Notes: generated by a model not told the origin, from the sequence alone. Shown: positions 1 to 9,211, counted from the first letter of the stretch. The stretch: 64,000 nt of DNA from an uncultured Pelagibacteraceae bacterium (GCA_902524545.1 CABZDW010000001.1:1-64000); one strand, 5' to 3'. Translations and numbers: made by a program.

Positions 1-128
1 AAAAATTTGACAAAGAATTCATATTTTATGAAGTTTTATTTAATGGAACAGTCCAAAATTTTATTAATATAATGAAAAATAAAAAATATAATTTAAATAC
101 ACAAAAAAAAGTTTGGATAATTGAATGA
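1..128 (+). CDS. C-terminal end of an upstream gene (partial, possibly DUF2066-like)
   Basis: An open frame enters from the window edge (first full codon at base 3) and ends at TGA 126-128. That stop overlaps the ATG of the next gene in an ATGA, which suggests translational coupling. About 41 residues are visible. The pattern (hydrophobic strand, Asn-Gly, alternating hydrophobics, terminal VWIIE) resembles the tail of DUF2066 proteins, which often precede hda in alphaproteobacteria. The family call is inference from pattern and context; the coding call is better supported. Confidence 0.6.
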   Translation, partial: KFDKEFIFYEVLFNGTVQNFINIMKNKKYNLNTQKKVWIIE

Positions 129-787
129 GAGACTTAGAACAAACAATAATCAAATTTGATTATGACAAAAATTTTAAAAATGATGATTTTTATCTTTCTA
201 AAAGTAATAAACATGTTTTTGATTTTTTGAACTTATGGCCAAAATGGGAGAGAAATTTTGTAAATATAACAGGAGAAAAGCTTTCTGGAAAAACTCATTT
301 AATTAATATTTTTTTACGAAAAAATAAAGGTGTCAAGTTAGAGGGCAAGTCTTTAACAAATGATGATCTAAAAAAAGTAAAAATTTATGAGAACATTATA
401 ATTGAAAATTTGTCTCCAGAAGTTGATGAAAATTTGCTTTATAGTCTTTTTAATTTAATAGAACAAGATAATAAATTTATTATTATCACTTCCGCGACAC
501 CAATAGTTAACATCTCTTTTGAATTAAAAGATTTAAAGTCTAGATCAAAAAATTTTATTTTGTTAAATATCGAAAAACCAGATGACGAGTTGATATTTGC
601 AATTATATTAAAAAATTTATCAGATCGGCAAATCTCTTTGGACGATAAATTCATTGAGTTTATTATCAAAAGAATTGAGAGATCGTATAGTAAAATATAT
701 GATTTCATATATAAGATCGACCAATTAAGCTTAAAAAAAAAAAAATCAATTGATTTTAAAATTATAAAAGAAGTCTTAGGAGAATAA
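125..787 (+). CDS. hdaA: DnaA-related regulatory inactivator, Hda/HdaA-like
   Basis: 220 residues, similar in length to Hda-type DnaA paralogs. A Walker A motif (GEKLSGKT) lies near residue 50 in a AAA+ fold. A DnaA-like start, with folded segment after 'FL', is visible, but the DnaA C-terminal DNA-binding domain is absent. This matches proteins that, with the beta clamp, stimulate DnaA-ATP hydrolysis after initiation (RIDA). The N-terminal EQTIIKF could be a degenerate clamp-binding motif. The ATG overlaps the upstream stop, and aspS begins directly after this stop. The call rests on length, P-loop and context; a generic DnaA-like ATPase is the alternative. Confidence 0.75.
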   Translation: MRDLEQTIIKFDYDKNFKNDDFYLSKSNKHVFDFLNLWPKWERNFVNITGEKLSGKTHLINIFLRKNKGVKLEGKSLTNDDLKKVKIYENIIIENLSPEVDENLLYSLFNLIEQDNKFIIITSATPIVNISFELKDLKSRSKNFILLNIEKPDDELIFAIILKNLSDRQISLDDKFIEFIIKRIERSYSKIYDFIYKIDQLSLKKKKSIDFKIIKEVLGE

Positions 788-2572
788 TTGAATAAATTTA
801 GAACTAATAAATGCAACGAATTAAGAAAAGAAAAAGTTGGAGATGATGTAATTCTTTCGGGCTGGATAAATAAAAAAAGGGACCATGGAAATCTTTTGTT
901 TATAGATTTAAGAGATAACTATGGAATAACACAGTGTACTATAGACAAAGAAAATTCTAATTTTAAAAAATTGGAAAAAATACAATTAGAAACAGTAATT
1001 AGAATTAATGGAAAAGTAGTAGCAAGATCTAAGGAGTCAATCAATAAGGATATTGAAACTGGGGAAATTGAGGTAGTAATCAAAAATTTTCAAGTTCTTG
1101 GTGAATGCAAAGAACTTCCTTTACCAGTTTTTACTGACCGTGAGTATGCAGAGGAAATTAGACTTAAGTATCGTTTTTTAGATTTAAGAAGAAAAAAAAT
1201 TCACGAAAATATAATATTAAGATCAAAAGTAATTTCATTTATTAGAAATGAGATGATTAAATTTGGATTTTTAGAATTTCAAACACCAATTTTAACATCT
1301 TCAAGTCCTGAGGGAGCAAGAGATTTTTTAGTACCAAGTAGACTAAATCCTGGAAAATTTTATGCGCTTCCACAAGCGCCACAACAATTTAAACAATTAG
1401 TAATGGTTTCTGGCTTTGATAGGTATTTTCAGATTGCTCCTTGCTTTAGAGATGAAGATGCAAGAGCCGATAGAAGTCCTGGTGAGTTCTACCAACTTGA
1501 TTTAGAAATGTCTTTTGTTGAGCAAGAAGATGTATTTAATGTAGTAGAAAAATTGTTTGTTATCACTTTCAAAAAATTTTCAAAAAAGAAATTGTTATCT
1601 GATCAATTTCCAAGAATTACTTTTAAAGAATCAATGTTGAAGTATGGAACAGACAAACCAGATCTGAGAAATCCACTTACTATAAATGATATCACCGAAA
1701 TTTTTTTAAGAGATGATGTTTCATTTGAAATATTTAAAAAACTAGTTAAATCTGGATCTAAAGTAAGATGCATTGTTACGAAAAATACAAAAGATAAACC
1801 TCGAAGTTTTTTTGACAGCATTGATAAATGGGCCAAAGAACAAGGTGCCTCAGGACTTGCTTACTTTACTATTGTAAAAGAAAAAGAAATTTCAGCAAAA
1901 GGTCCAGTAGGTAAATTTTTCTCAAAAGACTCTTTAAATGAAATAATGGTAAAAACTAAGGCCGAAGTAGGGGACAGCATTTTTCTTGCTTGTGGCAAAC
2001 AAGAGGAAGTTGAAAAGATTTCCTCACTAGCTAGAGATAAAATTGGTAAAGATTTAGATCTTATCGATGAGAATGTTTTTGCATTCTGCTGGATTGTAGA
2101 TTATCCAATGTATGAAGTAGATAATCAAACTGGTAAAATTAAATTTAGTCATAATCCTTTTTCAATGCCACAAGGAGATATCAACAAAATTGATTTTGAA
2201 AAACCATTAGAAATTCTTGCATATCAATATGATATTGTTTGTAATGGTATAGAGTTGTCATCAGGTGCAATAAGAAATCATATTCCAGATCTTATGTATA
2301 AACTATTTGATATTGCAGGTTATTCAAAATCTGATGTTGATCAAAAATTCAGCGGCATGATAAATGCACTGAGTTATGGTGCACCTCCACATGGTGGAAT
2401 TGCCCCCGGTATTGATAGAATAATTATGTTACTTGCAAATGAAAAAAATATTCGTGAGGTTACCATGTTTCCGATGAACCAAAATGCGCAAGATTTAATG
2501 ATGAATGCACCTTCTAGCGTAACTGAAAATCAACTTAAGGAATTAAACTTATCTATAAACAATAAAAAATAA
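788..2572 (+). CDS. aspS: Aspartyl-tRNA synthetase
   Basis: 594 residues, the normal length for bacterial-type AspRS, which charges tRNA-Asp with aspartate. The order is an N-terminal OB-fold anticodon domain (LSGWINKKRDHG near residue 25), class II catalytic motif 2 (FRDEDARADR near 220), the bacterial GAD insertion, and motif 3 (GIAPGIDRI near 545). The start is TTG at 788, immediately after the hda stop, preceded by AGGAGAA; no in-frame ATG gives a complete OB fold. The bacterial type may be non-discriminating (also Asn) in alphaproteobacteria that have GatCAB; this cannot be decided here. Confidence 0.96.
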   Translation: MNKFRTNKCNELRKEKVGDDVILSGWINKKRDHGNLLFIDLRDNYGITQCTIDKENSNFKKLEKIQLETVIRINGKVVARSKESINKDIETGEIEVVIKNFQVLGECKELPLPVFTDREYAEEIRLKYRFLDLRRKKIHENIILRSKVISFIRNEMIKFGFLEFQTPILTSSSPEGARDFLVPSRLNPGKFYALPQAPQQFKQLVMVSGFDRYFQIAPCFRDEDARADRSPGEFYQLDLEMSFVEQEDVFNVVEKLFVITFKKFSKKKLLSDQFPRITFKESMLKYGTDKPDLRNPLTINDITEIFLRDDVSFEIFKKLVKSGSKVRCIVTKNTKDKPRSFFDSIDKWAKEQGASGLAYFTIVKEKEISAKGPVGKFFSKDSLNEIMVKTKAEVGDSIFLACGKQEEVEKISSLARDKIGKDLDLIDENVFAFCWIVDYPMYEVDNQTGKIKFSHNPFSMPQGDINKIDFEKPLEILAYQYDIVCNGIELSSGAIRNHIPDLMYKLFDIAGYSKSDVDQKFSGMINALSYGAPPHGGIAPGIDRIIMLLANEKNIREVTMFPMNQNAQDLMMNAPSSVTENQLKELNLSINNKK

Positions 2573-3397
2573 TTATTTTTTACCTTTCAGATTAATTTTA
2601 ACATCAGATAAATCCACCAGGTTTTTTTTGTAATTATTTCTAACAAATCCTTTACTTGTTATATCTTTTACTATTTTCAGCAATTGATTTTGCTCATCGG
2701 AACCTTTTTCATCTGGTGATATAGTGTCTATATTGCCTATAGAGGGAGTGTGTGCTAAATCCTCTCTGTTAAGATAAGATATTGCGAGTTCTCTAAATAT
2801 ATAATCAAGAATTGAAGAGGCACTTAAAATTCTGTCATTACCATTTACTTTACCTGAAGGTTCAAACTTAGTACCTATAAAAGCGCTTACAAACTCATCC
2901 AGTGGAACTCCGTATTGAAGACCAAGCGATACAGCTATTGCAAAATTATTCATTAATGCTTTTACTAGCTCTCCCTCTTTGCTTGTATCGATAAAGATTT
3001 CACCAATCTTACCATCCTCGTATTCACCTGTATGTAAATAAACCTTATGGTCACCAATTGTTGCTTTTTGAATATATCCTTTTCTTCTGTCAGGCATGCT
3101 AAATCTTTTTCCAGATTTTTCTGAATTTGAAAAAGATTGAGTAACAATTTTCTCAACACTTGTTGTTTTGCTCTCATTTTGAGTTTGAACTAAATCAATT
3201 TTTTTATTTTGACTATTTTTGTTGTTGTTGGGATCAAGACTTTTTGTTTTTCTATTATCTAATTTTACATCCAGAACCTCAAATTTTCCATCATCTCTTT
3301 TTTCTAGTTTCTTGAGTTCTGTTTCATTAATATCATCTAGATAATGATTTACTTTAAAAGTACATGTATAATAAGTTTCTACAAGATATTTTGCCAT
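2573..3397 (-). CDS. Orphan C-terminal domain of class II (B12-dependent) ribonucleotide reductase, NrdJ-like
   Basis: 274 residues. From about residue 101 ([12 protein letters not shown], then [65 protein letters not shown]) it matches the C-terminal part of NrdJ that follows the catalytic barrel. The catalytic barrel itself is absent. The first about 55 residues ([26 protein letters not shown]) form a separate conserved-looking block, joined by a 45-residue Asn/Lys/Ser-rich linker. Cys12 is the only cysteine, so the zinc-binding and redox cysteines of the NrdJ tail are missing. Function unknown; it is probably not a reductase. It lies convergent with aspS, with no gap. Confidence 0.8.
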   Translation of the reverse strand: MAKYLVETYYTCTFKVNHYLDDINETELKKLEKRDDGKFEVLDVKLDNRKTKSLDPNNNKNSQNKKIDLVQTQNESKTTSVEKIVTQSFSNSEKSGKRFSMPDRRKGYIQKATIGDHKVYLHTGEYEDGKIGEIFIDTSKEGELVKALMNNFAIAVSLGLQYGVPLDEFVSAFIGTKFEPSGKVNGNDRILSASSILDYIFRELAISYLNREDLAHTPSIGNIDTISPDEKGSDEQNQLLKIVKDITSKGFVRNNYKKNLVDLSDVKINLKGKK

Positions 3398-3510
3398 TTT
3401 TAAAATTCCTTAATTTAAATTTGAAATTTGAATCATTTTACTTATATACATTTACATATTTTAGTCTAATTTATTTTATACAATTTTAAATTGAAATTAT
3501 AAAATTTTGT

Positions 3511-3870
3511 ATGTTGACTTTTTTAAAAAAAATTTTCACTTGGTGGAACCGTGATACATTCGGCACTAGAATCAAAACTATCTTATCTGGCAAACTCATT
3601 GGATCAGATGAGTATGGAAATAAATATTATCAAAATAAAAAAGGAAAAAGATGGGTTATTTATGCGAATGAGATTGATGCATCAAAAATTCCTGTTGAAT
3701 GGTACTCATGGATTCATTTTATGCCAAATAAAATTGAAAATATTCATGAATTAGAAAAACATGATTGGCAAAAACCTCATCAGCCAAATTTGACTGGTAC
3801 CGACTCAGCTTATTATCCAAATAAAAACAATAAAGATGCAACTGAAAAAAAATATAAAAGTTGGAAATAA
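3511..3870 (+). CDS. NDUFA12-family complex I accessory subunit
   Basis: 119 residues, matching alphaproteobacterial homologs of mitochondrial NDUFA12 (B17.2). Visible hallmarks are GSDEYGNKYYQ near residue 31, GKRWVIYANEIDASKIPVEWYSWIHF at 45-72, and a C-terminal KPHQPNLTGT. The protein is an accessory subunit or assembly partner of NADH:ubiquinone oxidoreductase on the cytoplasmic side. The 3' end overlaps the DUF2155 gene by 35 bases, a pairing common in alphaproteobacteria. Confidence 0.93.
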   Translation: MLTFLKKIFTWWNRDTFGTRIKTILSGKLIGSDEYGNKYYQNKKGKRWVIYANEIDASKIPVEWYSWIHFMPNKIENIHELEKHDWQKPHQPNLTGTDSAYYPNKNNKDATEKKYKSWK

Positions 3871-4240
3871 TTTAAACCTATTTTTATTTGTATATTTATT
3901 TACTATATTAATAACATTTAAGATCAATGCTGAAATTAATCTTGATGGAAGTAATACTGATATAAAGATATTGGATAAGATTAGCTCTAAAAATGAGTTG
4001 ATAAAATTAGTAAATGACAAGGAGTTTATTTATAAAGATTTAGCAATTAAAAGTATAAAATGTACAGACTCTAAATTTGATGATAATCCTGAAGTTAAAG
4101 CGTATATTCAAGTGAGAGATTTGACAAAAAAAGATAGAAATAATGTTTTTGTTTTTAATGGATGGATGTTTTCATCAAGCCCTTCCATAGCACCATTTGA
4201 TCATCCAGTTTATGATATTTGGCTTGTTGGCTGTTATTAA
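3836..4240 (+). CDS. DUF2155 exported protein
   Basis: 134 residues. An N-terminal hydrophobic stretch (residues 13-31) ends at NAEIN and looks like a signal peptide. The C-terminal half carries the DUF2155 signature: cysteine in KSIKCTDS, FNGWMFSSSP, then HPVYDIWLVGC. The two cysteines may form a periplasmic disulfide. The start codon lies inside the NDUFA12 gene, so the two are probably co-translated. Molecular role is unknown. The stop overlaps the convergent accC stop in TTAA at 4237-4240. Confidence 0.85.
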   Translation: MQLKKNIKVGNNLNLFLFVYLFTILITFKINAEINLDGSNTDIKILDKISSKNELIKLVNDKEFIYKDLAIKSIKCTDSKFDDNPEVKAYIQVRDLTKKDRNNVFVFNGWMFSSSPSIAPFDHPVYDIWLVGCY

Positions 4241-5574
4241 AGTATTTTATCTTTATCTAACCAACTGACATTGAAATCAGAATCAATAAATTTTTTATGG
4301 TTGAGTAATTTTTTATGTAATGGAATTGTTGTTGTAATTCCCTCTATTACAAACTCATCTAAAGATCTATTCATTCTTTGAATCGCCTCAGACCTATTTC
4401 TACCGTGACAAATTAATTTACAAATCATGCTATCATAATAAGGTGTTACTTTATAACCTTGATATATTGCACCATCAACTCTAGTTCTGAAGCCTGATGG
4501 CTGATGACACATGCCAATCAATCCAGGTGATGGTTGGAAATTTTTACTAGCATCCTCGGCATTTATTCTACATTCTATCGCATGGCCTCTTGGATTTATA
4601 TCATTTTGGTTTAAAGCAGTTTCCCCTGAAAATGCTATCCAAATTTGTTCCTTAATTATGTCTATGCCTGTTACCATTTCAGTGACTGGATGTTCAACTT
4701 GAACTCTTGTATTCATTTCAAGGAAATAAAATTTTCCATTTTCATAAATGAATTCAACAGTCCCAGCACCCATATAACCAATTTTCGATACCATATTTAC
4801 AGTTTTTTCAAAAAGATCTTTTCTTATCTCATCAGTTAAAACTGGACTAGGAGTTTCCTCAATTAATTTTTGATGTCTTCTTTGAACAGAGCAATCTCTT
4901 TCATGAAGATGAACAACTCTATTTTTTCCAGCTAAAATTTGGACCTCAATATGTCTAGGATTTTGAAAAAATTTTTCTATATAAACTTTATCATTACCAA
5001 AATATTTTTGAGCTTCAGATTTTGCAGTTGCAAATAAAGACTCAAATTCACTTTCTTTATAAACAATTTTCATACCTTTCCCACCACCACCGCCAGAAGC
5101 TTTAATTAGAACTGGAAAACCAATTTTTTTACACAATTCTTTAGCTTCCTTAATATCTTTAACTCCACCCTCCGATCCCTCAATAACAGGTAAACCATTA
5201 TCATTAGCAATTTTTTTTGCTTGTATCTTATCACCCATCATCTCTATTAATTTTGAAGATGCACCTATGAATCTAATATTATTATCTTCAAGCGCCCTCG
5301 CAAAATTAGCATTTTCTGATAGAAAACCATAACCAGGATGAACAGCTTCAGAATTCGTGATTTCAATTGCTGATAATAGAGCTGGGATATTTAAATAACT
5401 ATTTGCTGGTTGGTGAGAACCTATACAGACACTTTCATCTGCCATTCTTACATGCATACTCTCTTTATCTACATCTGAATGAACAGCTACAGTTGAGATT
5501 CCCCATTCTTTACAGGCTCTTATTATTCTAACCGCAATCTCTCCACGATTAGCTATCAAAATTTTTTTAAACAT
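4237..5574 (-). CDS. accC: Acetyl-CoA carboxylase biotin carboxylase subunit
   Basis: 445 residues, the usual AccC length. It carboxylates the biotin on AccB using ATP and bicarbonate, the first half of malonyl-CoA formation. Visible are the N-terminal KILIANRGEIAVRI, the ATP-grasp glycine loop (GGGGGKGMK near residue 163), the HERDCSVQRRHQK segment near 236, and MNTRVQVEHPVTE near 288. ATG overlaps the accB stop by one base (TAATG), so the two are coupled. The order aroQ-accB-accC is standard for alphaproteobacteria. Confidence 0.97.
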   Translation of the reverse strand: MFKKILIANRGEIAVRIIRACKEWGISTVAVHSDVDKESMHVRMADESVCIGSHQPANSYLNIPALLSAIEITNSEAVHPGYGFLSENANFARALEDNNIRFIGASSKLIEMMGDKIQAKKIANDNGLPVIEGSEGGVKDIKEAKELCKKIGFPVLIKASGGGGGKGMKIVYKESEFESLFATAKSEAQKYFGNDKVYIEKFFQNPRHIEVQILAGKNRVVHLHERDCSVQRRHQKLIEETPSPVLTDEIRKDLFEKTVNMVSKIGYMGAGTVEFIYENGKFYFLEMNTRVQVEHPVTEMVTGIDIIKEQIWIAFSGETALNQNDINPRGHAIECRINAEDASKNFQPSPGLIGMCHQPSGFRTRVDGAIYQGYKVTPYYDSMICKLICHGRNRSEAIQRMNRSLDEFVIEGITTTIPLHKKLLNHKKFIDSDFNVSWLDKDKIL

Positions 5575-6005
5575 TAATCAAGAATTAGCAGATTTTGTCC
5601 AAATTCAACAGGTTGGCCATCTTCAACACAAATTTCTTTTACAACTCCATCTGCCGTAGAGGGCACATGGTTCATAGTTTTCATTGCTTCCACAATCATT
5701 ACCGTATCACCTTTTTTAATCTTTTTACCAACTTCAACAAATTTTTTTGCACCAGGTTCAGGAGCATGGTATGCTGTCCCAATTATTGGTGATTTAACTT
5801 CTACCCCTATTTTAATTTTCTCTGATAAATTAATATTTGAATTACTTATATCATTTTTTTGACTTGGAATATTTTGGTTATTTACTGATATGTTATTTTT
5901 AGAAACTTTTATCCTTGTGTCTTTTTCAGTATATTCTAGTTCAGTAAGATTAAATTCTTCTAAGTAGTCGCTTAATTCTTTAATGATTTTCTTATTAATT
6001 TTCAT
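5574..6005 (-). CDS. accB: Biotin carboxyl carrier protein of acetyl-CoA carboxylase
   Basis: 143 residues. It has an N-terminal helical segment, a low-complexity Asn/Ser linker (about 37-60), then a biotinyl/lipoyl domain from about residue 70. The EAMKTMN biotinylation motif places the modified lysine at residue 109. It carries carboxybiotin between AccC and the carboxyltransferase. The start overlaps the end of aroQ by 11 bases and the end overlaps accC by one base, so the three genes form a tight operon. Confidence 0.96.
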   Translation of the reverse strand: MKINKKIIKELSDYLEEFNLTELEYTEKDTRIKVSKNNISVNNQNIPSQKNDISNSNINLSEKIKIGVEVKSPIIGTAYHAPEPGAKKFVEVGKKIKKGDTVMIVEAMKTMNHVPSTADGVVKEICVEDGQPVEFGQNLLILD

Positions 6006-6441
6006 TTTGTAAGAGCTTTTGCATTGAAATTATGGCTAAAATATAACCATCAGCACCTAACCCAAATATACCTCCTGTAACTACATCACTTATCAAAGAT
6101 TTATGTCTAAATTCCTCACGTTTATATATATTTGAAATATGTAATTCTATGATTGGTTTTTTAAAAATACTTAATGCATCTCTAATTGCCACAGAAGTAT
6201 GTGTAAAAGCTGCAGCATTAATAATCATACCATTAAAGTTTTTCCGAGAGTTTTGTATCAAACTAACTATTTCACCTTCAATATTCGATTGAGAAAAATC
6301 AGCTATCAAACCTAGCTCTTGCGACTTATTCAAACAAATTTCTTTCAATTCTTCAAATGTTGTGGATCCATATTGTGATTGTTCTCTTTCACCTAATAGA
6401 TTAAGATTTGGGCCATTAATTATAATTATCTTATTGCTCAT
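5995..6441 (-). CDS. aroQ: Type II 3-dehydroquinate dehydratase
   Basis: 148 residues, the length of the small dodecameric class II enzyme. It removes water from 3-dehydroquinate in the shikimate pathway. Visible motifs are NGPNLNLLGERE (residues 9-20, followed by the catalytic Tyr region SQYG), INAAAFTHTSVAIRDAL (near 73-90), and ELHISNIYKREEFR. First gene of aroQ-accB-accC. Divergent from thiS with only a 16-base gap, so both promoters must overlap coding or lie very close. Confidence 0.96.
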   Translation of the reverse strand: MSNKIIIINGPNLNLLGEREQSQYGSTTFEELKEICLNKSQELGLIADFSQSNIEGEIVSLIQNSRKNFNGMIINAAAFTHTSVAIRDALSIFKKPIIELHISNIYKREEFRHKSLISDVVTGGIFGLGADGYILAIISMQKLLQNEN

Positions 6442-6457
6442 TTAACATTTATATACG

Positions 6458-6670
6458 ATGAAAAAAAAAATAAAAATAAAAATAAACGGTAAAATAATTA
6501 AAATCGACGATAAAACTAAATTATCTGATTTAATCAAAAATCTAAAAGTCCCTTTGAAAAAGGTTGCCATTGAGTTAAATAGAGAAATAGTAGATAAAAA
6601 AAATCTTAATAAAATTGATTTAAAAATTAATGATAAAATTGAAATTGTTCACTTTATTGGAGGTGGTTAG
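6458..6670 (+). CDS. thiS: Thiamine biosynthesis sulfur carrier ThiS
   Basis: 70 residues ending in Gly-Gly-Gly, with the ubiquitin-like beta-grasp pattern (IKINGK, LSDLIKNLKV, VAIELNREIV, NDKIEIVHFIGGG). The C-terminal thiocarboxylate donates sulfur for thiazole synthesis by ThiG, encoded directly downstream. The very high lysine content follows the local AT bias. Retained thiazole genes fit organisms that take up the pyrimidine half of thiamine but make the thiazole; that organism-level statement is inference. Confidence 0.93.
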   Translation: MKKKIKIKINGKIIKIDDKTKLSDLIKNLKVPLKKVAIELNREIVDKKNLNKIDLKINDKIEIVHFIGGG

Positions 6671-6672
6671 TT

Positions 6673-7446
6673 CTGAAAAAAGATAATTTTATAATCTCAA
6701 AAAAAAAATTTAATTCAAGATTAATTGTTGGCACTGGCAAATATAAAAGTATGACTGAATGTGCTAGGGCAATAAAAATATCTGGCGCTGATATTGTAAC
6801 TGTTGCTGTTAGAAGAGTAAATATAACTGACAAAAAGAAACCTTTATTGATGGATTATCTAGACCCAAAAAAAATAACTTATTTGCCTAATACAGCTGGA
6901 TGTTTTAATTCAATTGAAGCATTAAGAACACTAAGACTGGCAAGAGAAATAGGAGGATGGAAATTGGTTAAGCTTGAGGTTTTAGGTGACAAAAATAATC
7001 TTTTTCCGGAAATGATAGAAACTCTTAGATCAACAGAAATTTTAACAAGAGAGGGTTTTAAGGTAATGGTTTATTGTAATGATGACCCCTTAATGGCCAA
7101 AAGACTAGAAGATGTTGGAGCGGCAGCTATTATGCCACTAGCAGCGCCAATTGGATCTGGTTTAGGTATTTTAAATAAAATCAATATTCAAATAATAAGA
7201 AATCAAACAAAATTACCTTTGATAATAGATGCTGGTTTGGGACAAGCATCAGACGCAACAATTGCAATGGAATTAGGTTGTGATGGTGTTCTAGTGAATA
7301 CAGCAATCGCCAAAGCAAAAAAACCATTTGAGATGGCAAAGGCATTTAAAAATGCTGTAATTGCTGGAAGACAATCTTTTTTATCTGGAAGAATTGAAAA
7401 AAAAGTGATGGGAAGCGCTTCATCCCCAAAAAAAGGGATTATTTAA
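6673..7446 (+). CDS. thiG: Thiazole synthase, probable CTG start
   Basis: Makes the thiazole phosphate of thiamine from deoxyxylulose phosphate, ThiS thiocarboxylate and dehydroglycine. The conserved opening FNSRLIVGTGKYK lies upstream of the first in-frame ATG (6751), so that ATG cannot be the start. The best candidate is CTG at 6673, nine bases after GGAGG (6659-6663), which sits in the thiS Gly-Gly codons. This gives about 257 residues, the normal length. VKLEVLGD carries the Schiff-base lysine, and DAGLGQASDA and GVLVNTAIAKA are ThiG motifs. The 3' end overlaps rne by 8 bases. Confidence 0.93.
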   Translation: MKKDNFIISKKKFNSRLIVGTGKYKSMTECARAIKISGADIVTVAVRRVNITDKKKPLLMDYLDPKKITYLPNTAGCFNSIEALRTLRLAREIGGWKLVKLEVLGDKNNLFPEMIETLRSTEILTREGFKVMVYCNDDPLMAKRLEDVGAAAIMPLAAPIGSGLGILNKINIQIIRNQTKLPLIIDAGLGQASDATIAMELGCDGVLVNTAIAKAKKPFEMAKAFKNAVIAGRQSFLSGRIEKKVMGSASSPKKGII

Positions 7447-9211
7447 TTTTTTTATAAAACTTCCTTTTCCTATAAGTTTTTTTTCTTTTTTTTAAATCTA
7501 TTATTTTTTTATCTTTGGCTAAGTCATCCAGATTTTTAAGTTTTTCAAAGTATTCTATTAGTTCAATTGTTTTTTTTGATTTATTTTTTACATCAATTAT
7601 ATACTCTGGGATAATCAAACTGTTGTCAGAAATTATATCTATTTTCATTTTATTTTTCTTTTCAAAATAATTTAAGTCTTCAATAAAGTTTTTTTTTAAA
7701 AATTCTGAAATTTTATCACATACTTTTAACTCTACAAATTTAGCTTTATTTAAAACTGCTTTCAATTCAACTAACTTTAATATCTTTTGAGCAAACGATT
7801 CGTCTGTTAATGCAACTTTCCATTTCACAGCACTTTCCCTGAGTCTTTGCCTTGACATCTCTAATAATCCAAAATTACTTATTCTTCCAATTTGAATTCT
7901 TGCTCTATCAGATCTACATTTTTCTTTAAGTCTTCTTTCGACTGTTTTTCTGTTTCCATAGCTTAACATATCTATAAAGTCGATAATAATTAGTCCTGAC
8001 AGGTCTCTAATTTTAATTTGTCTCGCAATTTCTTCTGCTGCTTCTAAATTTGTATCCAATGCTGTACTTTCAACATTTTTTTGTTTAATTGAACTTCCTG
8101 AGTTGATATCAATCGAAACTAAAGCCTCTGTTGGATTTATTACTAAATAACCTCCGGAATTTAGTTTTATTTCAGTATCAAATATTTGGTTTAATTTTTG
8201 TTCTATACCCTCCTCAAAGAATAGTGGAGTCTTTCCCCTATACTTTTTGATTTTTTTTACTTGTGAAGGCATTAGCATCTTCATAAAATTTTGTGCCTTT
8301 TTATAACCCTCGTTTCCCTCTATTAAGATACTTTTTGTATTTTCATCGTACATGTCTCTTAAAGTCCTATTTATTATCTCACTTTCTTGATGAATTAGTG
8401 AAGGTGCAATCGCATTAATTGCATTGTCTTTAATTTGGTTCCAAGATTTGATTAAAGTTTCTAAATCGTGACTAATTTCATTTTTAGTTTTGTTGCTACC
8501 CGCAGTTCTTACAATCAATCCCATCTCTTTGGGTATTTCAATCTCATTCAAAATTGATCTTATTTTTTTTCTCTCTGCTGGATTGAAAATTTTTCTGGAT
8601 ATACCACCTCCTTTAGGTGTATTTGGCATTAGAACAATGTATTTACCCGCAACAGAGATGAAGGTGCTAAGTGCAGCACCTTTTTGACCTCTTTCGTCTT
8701 TGATAACTTGAACAAGTATGACCTGGTTTGGTTTAATTACCTCTTGAATTTTATATCTTTTAAATTTATTTTTACTTTCGATTTTTTTCTCTTTATCATC
8801 TGAATCTCTTTCTTTTTCCTCATTTTCTCTCTTTTTTATTTCTATAGGATCATCAACTTCTAGTTTACCCTTGGCTAAATTTTCTTCCTCTTTTTCTTCA
8901 ACCTTTTTTGATAACTCTTCTCTTAATTTTTTTTCCTCTTGTTTAATTTTTTCAAGGTCACTTTGTGGTATTTGATAGTAATCTGATTGAATATCATTGA
9001 AAGATAAGAAACCATGACGCTCTCTTCCAAAATCAATGAAGGCCGCTTGCAAGGATGGTTCAATTCTACTTACTTTACCTAGATAAATATTGTTTTTTAT
9101 AAGGTTACTTTTTGAACCTTCATATTCATAATCTTCAATATTATCTTTTGACTTAAGAACAACTCTAGTTTCATTAGGATGCGAAGCATCAATGTATAAA
9201 TTTTTTTCCAT
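7439..9211 (-). CDS. rne: Ribonuclease E/G, short form without visible zinc-link
   Basis: 590 residues. It opens with the RNase E/G start and an S1 domain (NIYLGKVSRIEPSLQAAFIDFG, residues 41-62), interrupted by a highly charged insertion (about 85-150) typical of alphaproteobacteria. Catalytic aspartates lie in SIDINSGS and IIIDFIDM. The long C-terminal degradosome scaffold is absent. After MSRQRLRES, where the CPxC zinc-link of RNase E normally follows, the sequence runs AVKWKVALTDES with no cysteine pair. Role: endonuclease for mRNA decay and rRNA/tRNA processing. The tail is basic (KKRKKTYRKRKFYKK). Divergent from mrcA. Confidence 0.93.
   Translation of the reverse strand: MEKNLYIDASHPNETRVVLKSKDNIEDYEYEGSKSNLIKNNIYLGKVSRIEPSLQAAFIDFGRERHGFLSFNDIQSDYYQIPQSDLEKIKQEEKKLREELSKKVEEKEEENLAKGKLEVDDPIEIKKRENEEKERDSDDKEKKIESKNKFKRYKIQEVIKPNQVILVQVIKDERGQKGAALSTFISVAGKYIVLMPNTPKGGGISRKIFNPAERKKIRSILNEIEIPKEMGLIVRTAGSNKTKNEISHDLETLIKSWNQIKDNAINAIAPSLIHQESEIINRTLRDMYDENTKSILIEGNEGYKKAQNFMKMLMPSQVKKIKKYRGKTPLFFEEGIEQKLNQIFDTEIKLNSGGYLVINPTEALVSIDINSGSSIKQKNVESTALDTNLEAAEEIARQIKIRDLSGLIIIDFIDMLSYGNRKTVERRLKEKCRSDRARIQIGRISNFGLLEMSRQRLRESAVKWKVALTDESFAQKILKLVELKAVLNKAKFVELKVCDKISEFLKKNFIEDLNYFEKKNKMKIDIISDNSLIIPEYIIDVKNKSKKTIELIEYFEKLKNLDDLAKDKKIIDLKKRKKTYRKRKFYKKIK

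Noticed and set aside
6751-7446. thiG beginning at the first ATG.
   Set aside because: It would remove the conserved FNSRLIVGTGKYK strand; CTG 6673 fits the length and RBS.
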